Positions 56,401-64,000 of a stretch of 64,000 bases of DNA are shown here, piece by piece (positions within the stretch are counted from its first letter, which is position 1; the number at the start of each line of letters is the position of its first letter). The DNA is taken from the NCBI GenBank assembly GCA_015490295.1, contig WFYC01000074.1, forward strand, positions 1 to 64,000. Direction: 5' to 3'. This DNA comes from Hydrogenimonas sp. (GTDB taxonomy: Bacteria; Campylobacterota; Campylobacteria; Campylobacterales; Hydrogenimonadaceae). The position numbers were made by a program, and so were the translations under genes. The notes beneath the pieces were generated by a model. It was not told the DNA's origin. It was given only the letters and a program-made list of their open reading frames with translations, and searched no databases.

Positions 56401-57357
56401 ATGCTCGATTTGGCGATCATAGGAGGAGGACCGGCTGGACTTACGGCCGGACTCTACGCGACACGCGGCGGATTGGAAAATGTGGTTATGTACGAAAAGG
56501 GGATGCCCGGCGGGCAGATCACGCAGAGCAGCGAGGTGGAGAACTACCCTGGAATCACCGAAGTCGTAACCGGAATGGAGCTTATGCAGGATTGGCCGGA
56601 GCAGTGCATGCGTTTCGGCCTGAAGCACGATATGGCGGAAGTGGTACGTGTAAGCAGACCGGAAGGTCCCTGCTTCAAGGTCTCCCTTGGCGACGGCAGT
56701 GTCATAACCGCAAAAAGCGTGATCGTAGCCACCGGAAGCACACCGAAACGTGCCGGCTTCAAGGGTGAAGATGAGTTTTTCGGTAGAGGTGTGAGCACGT
56801 GTGCGACCTGCGACGGCTTTTTCTACCGAGACAAAGAGGTAGCGGTCATAGGCGGCGGCGATACCGCCCTCGAAGAGGCCCTCTTTTTGGCCAATATATG
56901 CTCCAAGGTCTACCTCGTCCACAGGCGCGACGAGTTCAGGGCGGCGCCCTCTACCGTGAAGCGGGTAGAAGAGAACGGGAAGATAGAGCTCGTACTCAAC
57001 GCCGTGCCCGAAGAGGTCTACGGTGACAATATGGGCGTGCAGGGGCTGAAGGTAAAAAAGAGGGATAGTGCAGAGACAGTCGACATCCCCGTTCCGGGAG
57101 TCTTCGTATTTGTAGGAAATATCGTAAACAACGACGTGCTGAAGCAGGAAGACGGAAGCTTTTTGTGTGAAGTTAACGAGTGGGGAGAGGTGGTCGTGGA
57201 CCTTGCCATGAGAACGAGCGAGGAGGGGCTGTTTGCAGCCGGAGACGTGAGGATAATGGCCCCCAAACAGGTGGTCTGCGCCGCCGGGGACGGTGCAAAT
57301 GCCGCTATAGGGGCGATAGCCTATGTTGAACATCTTAAACGGGAGAATATATGCTGA
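56401..57357 (+). CDS. trxB: Thioredoxin reductase
   Basis: [58 protein letters not shown]. Confidence 0.97.
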   Translation: MLDLAIIGGGPAGLTAGLYATRGGLENVVMYEKGMPGGQITQSSEVENYPGITEVVTGMELMQDWPEQCMRFGLKHDMAEVVRVSRPEGPCFKVSLGDGSVITAKSVIVATGSTPKRAGFKGEDEFFGRGVSTCATCDGFFYRDKEVAVIGGGDTALEEALFLANICSKVYLVHRRDEFRAAPSTVKRVEENGKIELVLNAVPEEVYGDNMGVQGLKVKKRDSAETVDIPVPGVFVFVGNIVNNDVLKQEDGSFLCEVNEWGEVVVDLAMRTSEEGLFAAGDVRIMAPKQVVCAAGDGANAAIGAIAYVEHLKRENIC

Positions 57358-58118
57358 AAGTCGGAGTCTATGGAGCCAACGGCCGCGTAGGGCAGCTGCT
57401 GGTAAAAAATATTCTTGAGGATCCCGATACCGAAGTCGCCGCACTTTGCGAGCGCGATCGTATCGATTACCATGCACCCGAAGGGTCGCTTGTAACCAAC
57501 GATGCCAAAATATTTCTCGACAGCTGCGATGCGGCGATCGACTTTACCGTGCCCGAAGCTACGGAGGCGCTTTTGAGGGTGGCTATGCAGAGGCCGCGGC
57601 CTCTGGTAATAGGGACGACAGGATTGAATAGCGCACAGCAGGCTCTTTTGGAAGAGGCGAGCGAAATCATGCCTATTCTCTATGCGACGAACATGTCCGC
57701 CGGTATAGCCCTGCTCAAGAGGCTCGTGCAGATGACGGCACAGAAGCTCGGAGATTTCGATATAGAGATCGTAGAGCAGCACCACCGCTACAAGAAAGAT
57801 GCGCCCAGCGGTACGGCGCTGACACTGGCGGAGTTCGCAGCAAAAGGCCGGGAGCTCGATCTTGAGAAGGTGCGTGTAAGCTGCAGGGACGGAATCACCG
57901 GCGAGCGCACGAAAGATGAGATCGGCGTAATGGCCGTTCGCGGCGGTGATGTGGTGGGACGCCACACGGTCGGTTTTTACAATGACGGCGAATTTATAGA
58001 GTTGAACCATACCGCCACAAGCAGGGAGACATTCTCCAAGGGCGCCGTGCGCGCCTGCAAATGGCTTGCCGGACAGCCGGCCGGCCTTTACGATATCAGT
58101 GACTGTTTGGGACTGTAA
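57351..58118 (+). CDS. dapB: 4-hydroxy-tetrahydrodipicolinate reductase
   Basis: [43 protein letters not shown]. Confidence 0.96.
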   Translation: MLKVGVYGANGRVGQLLVKNILEDPDTEVAALCERDRIDYHAPEGSLVTNDAKIFLDSCDAAIDFTVPEATEALLRVAMQRPRPLVIGTTGLNSAQQALLEEASEIMPILYATNMSAGIALLKRLVQMTAQKLGDFDIEIVEQHHRYKKDAPSGTALTLAEFAAKGRELDLEKVRVSCRDGITGERTKDEIGVMAVRGGDVVGRHTVGFYNDGEFIELNHTATSRETFSKGAVRACKWLAGQPAGLYDISDCLGL

Positions 58119-58119
58119 A

Positions 58120-59466
58120 ATGAACGATATGAACGAAAAGTGCGCCGTTGTAGGCGTTTTCGGAGTTAAAGGTGCGTCTCAGATCGCATATTTCGGCCTT
58201 TTTGCCCTTCAGCACCGCGGTCAGGAGGCTGCAGGAATATGCTCGAACAAAGACGGCAGATTCCATATGATAAAAGACCGCGGCCTCGTGACGCGGGTAT
58301 TCAGCGAAAAGAAGATAAAAAAGCTCAAAGGTGACATGGCGATAGGCCATACACGCTACTCCACGGCAGGCGACGACTCGATACTCGATGCGCAGCCGGT
58401 ATATGCCCGCTACGACCTCGGAGAGCTGGCAATCGTGCACAACGGAAACCTGACGAACGCGAAAGAGGTACGCGACCAGCTGATCAGGCGTGGTGCGATT
58501 TTCCAGACCTTCATGGATACGGAAAATATGATCCACCTGATAGCCAAGAGCGAAAAAGATAGGCTCATAGACAGGATTGTCGACGCTCTTCACAGGGTAG
58601 AAGGGGCATACTCTTTCGTCATACAGAGCAGAAGCAAGATGTATGCGATAAGGGACCGTTTCGGCTTCAGACCGCTCTCTCTTGCGAAGCTCGGCGACGG
58701 CTATATGGTTGCGAGCGAAACATGTGCGTTCGATCTGGTGGGCGCCGAGTTCATACGTGACGTAAAGCCGGGTGAGATGATAGTTTTCGAAAAGGGCAAG
58801 ACGCCGAAATCGATACAGGTTTTCGAACCCGATCCGCACAAGTGTATTTTCGAATATATCTATTTTGCGCGCCCTGATAGTGTCGTTTTCGGCAAAAACG
58901 TCTACAACCTCCGAAAGAGGATGGGCGAGGAGCTCGCCGAAGAGCTGCCTGTAGAGGCGGATATGGTGGTCCCCGTTCCCGATAGCGGGGTAGCTGCCGC
59001 TCTGGGTTATTCACAGCGCAGCGGAATACCGTTTGAGCTGGGGATCATGAGAAACCACTATGTGGGGCGAACGTTCATAGAGCCTACACAGGAGCTTCGC
59101 AATCTGAAGGTGAAGATGAAACTGAGCCCGATCCGCGAGGTGATTGACGGTAAAAGGCTGGTGGTTATAGACGACTCCATAGTCAGAGGCACGACGAGCA
59201 GGCAGATAGTCTCGATGCTCAAAGAGGCCGGAGCGAAAGAGGTGCATATGAGAATATCGTCACCCCCCACTACCGATCCGTGCTACTACGGCGTCGATAC
59301 GCCGGAGAAAGATAAGCTCATAAGCGCCAGGATGGGTACCGAAGAGTTATGTGAGTTCATAGGGGCCGACTCATTGGCTTTTATCTCCATAGAGGGGCTC
59401 GTCAGAAGTGTAGGGAATGACAAAAACTACTGTAAAGCCTGTTTCGACGGGAACTATATCGTATAA
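58120..59466 (+). CDS. purF: Amidophosphoribosyltransferase
   Basis: CAVVGVFGVKGAS, ALQHRGQEAAGI, VVIDDSIVRGTTSRQIV. Confidence 0.97.
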   Translation: MNDMNEKCAVVGVFGVKGASQIAYFGLFALQHRGQEAAGICSNKDGRFHMIKDRGLVTRVFSEKKIKKLKGDMAIGHTRYSTAGDDSILDAQPVYARYDLGELAIVHNGNLTNAKEVRDQLIRRGAIFQTFMDTENMIHLIAKSEKDRLIDRIVDALHRVEGAYSFVIQSRSKMYAIRDRFGFRPLSLAKLGDGYMVASETCAFDLVGAEFIRDVKPGEMIVFEKGKTPKSIQVFEPDPHKCIFEYIYFARPDSVVFGKNVYNLRKRMGEELAEELPVEADMVVPVPDSGVAAALGYSQRSGIPFELGIMRNHYVGRTFIEPTQELRNLKVKMKLSPIREVIDGKRLVVIDDSIVRGTTSRQIVSMLKEAGAKEVHMRISSPPTTDPCYYGVDTPEKDKLISARMGTEELCEFIGADSLAFISIEGLVRSVGNDKNYCKACFDGNYIV

Positions 59467-59535
59467 ATCGCGAATTGACGGAGGCCGGCATATCTTGCCT
59501 GCACCCTCCTCTTTTCGCTCGCTCAAAGGGGGAGT

Positions 59536-60489
59536 TTGAAAAAAGTCTATACAATAGGGCGCTATTTTCGCAAAAAATTCGGCGAAGATGTCTACAAAGT
59601 GCCGCTCAGCATACAGGGGTTTACATGTCCGAATATCGACGGGACGGTAGCAAAGGGAGGATGTACATTCTGTCTTAACGAGTCGTTCAGCCCAAATCTG
59701 GCTAAGCCGTCCAAAAAGTTCTACCTGAGCCCCAACAGTCGGAGCAACCCTTTGCTGCAGAAGCAGCTGGAGCAGGTTCGGATCCAGTACGGAGCCACCT
59801 CTTCACGCCTGGCCGGCAAGTATGGGGTGAAAAAGTTCATAGCCTATTTTCAATCTTTCACAAATACCTACGCCCCCATAGATACCCTCAAGGCCCTCTA
59901 CGAAGAGGCTCTGCGCCAGCCGGGGTGTATCGGACTCAGCATCGGTACGCGCAGCGATAGCGTCACCGACGAGATACTCGACTACCTGGCGGATCTCTCC
60001 GGCAGGTATGAAATATGGATAGAGTACGGTATACAGTCGATCTACGACGAGACTCTCGAAGCGATCAACCGCGGGCACGACAGTGCGAATGTAAAGGAGT
60101 GGATAGAGCGCTCCAAGAAAAAGGGGTTGAATGTCTGCGGGCACGTCATATTCGGGCTTCCTGCAGAGTGCGATGCAATGATGCTAGATACCGTAAGGGA
60201 GTCTATATCGTGGGGGATAGATTCGATCAAGATACACCCGCTTTATGTAGTCAAAAATACGGCGCTGGCGGTCGACTATCTGAAAGGAAAGTTCGTACCC
60301 ATAGATGAAGAGAGATATATAAGACTTCTTGTGGAGTCTATAAAGATGCTTCCTCCGTCAATAAGTGTTCAGAGGCTTACCGCTGGCATAGGGGACGGCT
60401 CTCTGCTCGCTCCGCAGTGGTGCAGGAACAAACATCTTCAGATGAAACATATAAGAGAGGCTCTGAAAGAGGCGGGATATATCTACTGA
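59536..60489 (+). CDS. TIGR01212/YhcC-type radical SAM protein
   Basis: GFTCPNIDGTVAKGGCTFCLNESFSP, YFQSFTNTYAP, LSIGTRSDSV. Confidence 0.9.
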   Translation: MKKVYTIGRYFRKKFGEDVYKVPLSIQGFTCPNIDGTVAKGGCTFCLNESFSPNLAKPSKKFYLSPNSRSNPLLQKQLEQVRIQYGATSSRLAGKYGVKKFIAYFQSFTNTYAPIDTLKALYEEALRQPGCIGLSIGTRSDSVTDEILDYLADLSGRYEIWIEYGIQSIYDETLEAINRGHDSANVKEWIERSKKKGLNVCGHVIFGLPAECDAMMLDTVRESISWGIDSIKIHPLYVVKNTALAVDYLKGKFVPIDEERYIRLLVESIKMLPPSISVQRLTAGIGDGSLLAPQWCRNKHLQMKHIREALKEAGYIY

Positions 60490-60514
60490 CGAGATAGTAT
60501 GGCGGCTTCATCGC

Positions 60515-61069
60515 CTAATGGCAGTATAGTTTGTAGATAAGGCGTGTTTTTCTGAAGTATGGTGGATATTTCATATGTATCGTAAATGGACGAATCTCTT
60601 TGGGTTCCAGACTCTTGGCAACTACAAACTCCCGTTCCAATGTATTTGGACGCTCGCTTTTTGAATCTTTTATGGAAAAGAAATCGCCCAGGCCCGAGGG
60701 CTTGAAAACCTGTCCACCGCTAAGTTTCCCGGCTTCCAGAGGGTTGTTTATCATCTTGATTGTCAATTTGCACTGCCCTATCTTGAATTTGCCCACGTTT
60801 TGTACTTTTCCTTTGAAAACGATCTCTTCCGATCTTAGCACTCTGTAGTTTTTTATGGAGACCAGCTTGGCCTTTTTGGTATATTTGTCCAGAACGAACA
60901 TGCTGAATACGGCAGCCGTCGATGTGACCAGGAAAGAGGCGAAAACCATGGACCAGAAGACGTTCGGGCGGGACTCTCTTTTTGACACTACGACAAGAAG
61001 GGCGAAGAGCGCTACGAAAAATATAAGCACCAGCCAGTGTAGAATCGTCATATAGGTCATGGGTAGCAC
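60515..61069 (-). CDS. DUF2393-like membrane protein
   Basis: N-terminal TMs then beta domain; homologous architecture to next ORF. Confidence 0.65.
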   Translation of the reverse strand: MLPMTYMTILHWLVLIFFVALFALLVVVSKRESRPNVFWSMVFASFLVTSTAAVFSMFVLDKYTKKAKLVSIKNYRVLRSEEIVFKGKVQNVGKFKIGQCKLTIKMINNPLEAGKLSGGQVFKPSGLGDFFSIKDSKSERPNTLEREFVVAKSLEPKEIRPFTIHMKYPPYFRKTRLIYKLYCH

Positions 61070-61581
61070 CTCGGTTGCACTGTAAGATTGAACTCCTGCG
61101 TACTGAAATGATCGACGATTATCCTGAAGGGTTTAGTCTCGTTGCGCGCAATCGGAAAATCTGTACGCTCTATTTTAACGGCTATCGGCTTCAAAACCGC
61201 AGCCGCACGATCCAAAAAGTTGTATGCCGGCCTGTATATCGAAACGGCGAGATCGCAGCGGCTGAAATCCAGCTCACTGTCGTTTTTTATTTTCCCCTCT
61301 ATAATTAGAGAGCTGCTGTAGTTTAGCCGTTTTGTACTCTCCACTTGAATATCGGCTTTTCTGAGGTAGCTGTCCATAATGCTCTTGACCGCTGCAGGAC
61401 CCGCAAAGAGCAGTAGAACTCCCATGAAGAGAGAGAGGTAGGAGAGTGCTCTTTTTTTTACTATGGCGGCCAGAATCAGAAGCAAAAGGGCCAGAAAGAG
61501 AATCCAGCCGATCGCCATATAGTCATATTTTGTAAGTGAATCGAAGGTGTAGTAGATAAAGCTGCGAAGATATTCAGCCAT
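61057..61581 (-). CDS. DUF2393-like membrane protein
   Basis: As above; LNYSSSLIIEGKIKNDSELDFSRCDLAVSIYRP. Confidence 0.65.
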   Translation of the reverse strand: MAEYLRSFIYYTFDSLTKYDYMAIGWILFLALLLLILAAIVKKRALSYLSLFMGVLLLFAGPAAVKSIMDSYLRKADIQVESTKRLNYSSSLIIEGKIKNDSELDFSRCDLAVSIYRPAYNFLDRAAAVLKPIAVKIERTDFPIARNETKPFRIIVDHFSTQEFNLTVQPRCYP

Positions 61582-62248
61582 CGTCTCTGCTGTTTTTCTC
61601 TTCAATGCCGCTCATACCGAACCGGCGGGCGAGCTCCTGCCGTATGCGGTCGGGAGATATCTCCTTTTTGCCGAGCGCGACAAGAACGTGATAGACAAGA
61701 TCGGCGCACTCATAGACGATCTCATCTTCGTTGTCGTCTTTGAAGGCGAAACAGAACTCTCCCGCCTCTTCGACAACCTTTTTGAGCATGCCGTTTTCAC
61801 TCCCCTGAATCAGCTTGGCGGTGTAGGAGCTTTTAGGATCGCTATTTCTTCTTTCGAGTATTGTGTGGTATAGGGTATCTGCCACACCGTAAACCGAAGA
61901 TGGGTCTACTTCCGACTTCGTCGTAGTTGGCTCTTGCGAGTTTACATCGTTGAAAAAGCAGCTTTTGCGTCCAGTGTGGCAGGCGACACCTTTCTGGTGC
62001 ACCTGCAGAAGCACCGTATCTGCATCGCAGTCCAGAAGCATCTGCACGATCTCCTGGGTATGGCCGCTGCTCTCCCCCTTTTTCCAGAGCCGTTTGCGGC
62101 TTCTGGAGTAGTAGTGTGCGTAGCCGGTGCTGCGGCTTAGGTCGAACGCCTCTTTGTTCATGTAGGCGAGCATTAGAACATCTTTTGTGTCGGCATCCTG
62201 TACCACTACCGGAACGAGCGGGTTCTTCTGCCAGTCGATCTCAATCAT
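61574..62248 (-). CDS. hisIE: Bifunctional phosphoribosyl-AMP cyclohydrolase / phosphoribosyl-ATP pyrophosphatase
   Basis: VLMLAYMNKEAFDLS, SRSRKRLWKKGESSGHTQ, HTGRKSCFF, VVEEAGEFCFAFKDD. Confidence 0.95.
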   Translation of the reverse strand: MIEIDWQKNPLVPVVVQDADTKDVLMLAYMNKEAFDLSRSTGYAHYYSRSRKRLWKKGESSGHTQEIVQMLLDCDADTVLLQVHQKGVACHTGRKSCFFNDVNSQEPTTTKSEVDPSSVYGVADTLYHTILERRNSDPKSSYTAKLIQGSENGMLKKVVEEAGEFCFAFKDDNEDEIVYECADLVYHVLVALGKKEISPDRIRQELARRFGMSGIEEKNSRDDG

Positions 62249-62281
62249 ACTCTATTCCCTCTATCGGCTGCACGTGAGCGC

Positions 62282-63340
62282 CTATCTCTCCATTGACGTG
62301 GTCTTCTGCTTATCCTTGCTGTCGATCCAGATATTCGGAACCGCACCTCCGGGAGTAAGGAAAATCTTTGCATCACTGTTTGTCTTCAGCGCCTCGTTGA
62401 ACTTGCCCTGCACCTCTATCTGGCGAAGCTGAAGAAGCTCGTTGGAAAGCGAGTCGCTTATAAGCTTGTTGGCTTTGGCCTGCGCTTCAGCTTCGATTCG
62501 AATTTTGTCCGCCTCACCCTGGGCCTGAATCTTCTTCGCCTCCGCCGTACCTTTCGCGAGAGCAGCCTTCTTCTCGGCCTCCTGCTGTGCACGAAGGACC
62601 TCGTATTTCACCCTTTCGGCCTCCTGCTTGGCTATCTGCACCCTCTCTATCTGATCTTTGATTTTCGAAGGAAGAATTATCGACCTCAACTGAACCGCTA
62701 CGAGTTCGACCGGATCGTGTTCGAGTTTGTTGATCTCCTTGGCTACGTCGTTTTGAATCTTGATCGCTATTTCGTTACGTTTTACCGGGAGCTCCTCGGC
62801 CTTGTACCGGCCTATTACGTTTCTGACAACGTCACGAACAACCGGGTTGATAATCTTCTCTTCCCAGTTGAGGCCCCACTCCGCGATCGTCTGCGGCGCA
62901 TTCTCCGGGTTCAGCCTATACTGTACCGTCAGTTCTATGTTTACCGGCAGCCCCCTGGCATCGAGTACCTCTATGGCAGGTTTTATCAAAACTCCTCCCC
63001 TGCGGTTGAAGTCTCCCTCTCCTGCAGTCGTTTTATAGTTAACTATACGCACCTTGGTGTCAACGACTATTACATCCTGAATGGCCGGTATGAAGAGGTG
63101 GAAACCGGGTGTGAGGGGTTTGGGGTCGAATTTACCCGCCGTTTTCAAGATTCCGACTTCACCGGAATTGATGACGACGAAAGGCTTGAAAAATATAAGC
63201 AGGGCCGCAACTATGACGACGACATACAGAAGTGTCGCTTTCTTGCCGAAGTCCTGTATGAATTGCGGAGGTTTTGGAGGACGGTTTTCACCGCCTCCGC
63301 CGTTTTTCTTGTTGAAGTAGTCATTCATGTCTGCTGGCAT
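62282..63340 (-). CDS. SPFH/prohibitin-family membrane protein
   Basis: TM near N-term, PHB domain (INSGEVGILKTAGKF...PGFHLFIPAIQDVIVVDTKV), coiled coil with QQEAEKKAALAKGTAEAKKIQAQGEADKIRIEAEAQAKA. Confidence 0.9.
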   Translation of the reverse strand: MPADMNDYFNKKNGGGGENRPPKPPQFIQDFGKKATLLYVVVIVAALLIFFKPFVVINSGEVGILKTAGKFDPKPLTPGFHLFIPAIQDVIVVDTKVRIVNYKTTAGEGDFNRRGGVLIKPAIEVLDARGLPVNIELTVQYRLNPENAPQTIAEWGLNWEEKIINPVVRDVVRNVIGRYKAEELPVKRNEIAIKIQNDVAKEINKLEHDPVELVAVQLRSIILPSKIKDQIERVQIAKQEAERVKYEVLRAQQEAEKKAALAKGTAEAKKIQAQGEADKIRIEAEAQAKANKLISDSLSNELLQLRQIEVQGKFNEALKTNSDAKIFLTPGGAVPNIWIDSKDKQKTTSMER

Positions 63341-63424
63341 GAAAATCCTTTGTTTTCCGAATTTTTTGTATATTCCCGCACAAGCTGGGCTCCTGCAGGA
63401 TCTGTTGGCCGTTTGGCACCGGTG

Positions 63425-64000
63425 TCAGATGTAGGTCAAATAGTGTTCGAAATCTCTGTTGCGTCCGTAAACGACATCGAAATACTCCCGCTGCAGCCGC
63501 TCTGTAATGGGCCCTCGTCTCCCTTCGCCGATCACTCTCGCGTCTACTTCTCTTACAGGCGTGACCTCGGCGGCCGTACCGGTAAAGAAAGCTTCGTCGC
63601 AAATATATACCTCATCCCTTGTGATGCGCCTGAATTCTACGGTGTAACCCAATTTTTCAGCCAACTCTATGACTGTAGCCTGGGTAATCGACTCGAGGCT
63701 GTTGTCGTGCGGCGGGGTGATGATGACGCCGTCACGGACGATGAAGAAACACTCGCCGCTCCCTTCAGCTACGAATCCCTCTTCGTCGAGAAGAAGCGCC
63801 TCTTCGTACCCGGCCTCTATAGCTTCGAATTTGGCCATCTGCGAATTGAGGTAGTTGGCTACTGCCTTCGCTTTGCCCATTGTCGATTTTATGGAGTTTC
63901 TGGTGAAAGAGGATATCTTGACGCGTATACCCTTTTCGAGCCCCTCATCTCCGAGGTAGCTTCCCCACTCCCATGCGGCTATAGCCGTCTCTACCGGCGC
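63425..64000 (-). CDS. ilvE: Branched-chain amino acid aminotransferase, N-terminal part outside window
   Basis: ANYLNSQMAKFEAIEAGYEEALLLDEEGFVAEGSGECFFIV, DEVFFTGTAAEVTPV-like; frame continues to window end. Confidence 0.93.
   Translation of the reverse strand, partial: APVETAIAAWEWGSYLGDEGLEKGIRVKISSFTRNSIKSTMGKAKAVANYLNSQMAKFEAIEAGYEEALLLDEEGFVAEGSGECFFIVRDGVIITPPHDNSLESITQATVIELAEKLGYTVEFRRITRDEVYICDEAFFTGTAAEVTPVREVDARVIGEGRRGPITERLQREYFDVVYGRNRDFEHYLTYI

Noticed and set aside
56344-57477. 377-aa minus-strand ORF
   Set aside because: Antisense to trxB and spanning adjacent gene boundaries.
60489-60560. Possible tRNA-like segment (GGCGGCTTCATCGCC...)
   Set aside because: Does not form a cloverleaf and overlaps the 3' end of a coding sequence on the minus strand.

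Overview
This 64 kb window comes from a Campylobacterota (epsilonproteobacterial) chromosome, probably a chemolithotroph; the lineage call rests on gene content and order only. Most of it is housekeeping and energy metabolism: the end of ccoG with fixH-like genes, rplM-rpsI, the pyruvate:ferredoxin oxidoreductase operon, luxS, mnmG, petABC, moaA-queE-queD, moeA, rsmE, rpmE, rsmI, a class I/II aminotransferase, hom, a Cys-type formate dehydrogenase alpha subunit, yraN, trxA-X-trxB, dapB, purF, hisIE, an SPFH protein and partial ilvE. The main accessory locus (27.5-42.8 kb) is a tightly coupled MSHA/type II secretion-like pilus operon. It has a giant LamG protein, four prepilins (one lacking Glu5), MshI/J/L/M/N/E/G-like assembly genes and a 31-aa membrane peptide, and it faces two separately transcribed pilins across a bidirectional terminator. 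A second accessory patch (42.8-46.5 kb) carries an 11-repeat LVIVD beta-propeller lipoprotein, a DUF2141-like protein and a cytochrome with a Cys-rich tail. The most notable non-coding signal is a dispersed element of about 127 bp, present in three copies (16.1, 25.0 and 55.3 kb). It has terminal inverted repeats and four internal hairpins, one with a compensatory base-pair change between copies, and at two loci its ends supply the stop codons of neighbouring genes. Another notable find is a predicted cold-shock-like/coiled-coil/pseudo-receiver protein with Asn at the expected phospho-acceptor position. All family calls are by reading the sequence; no searches were run.
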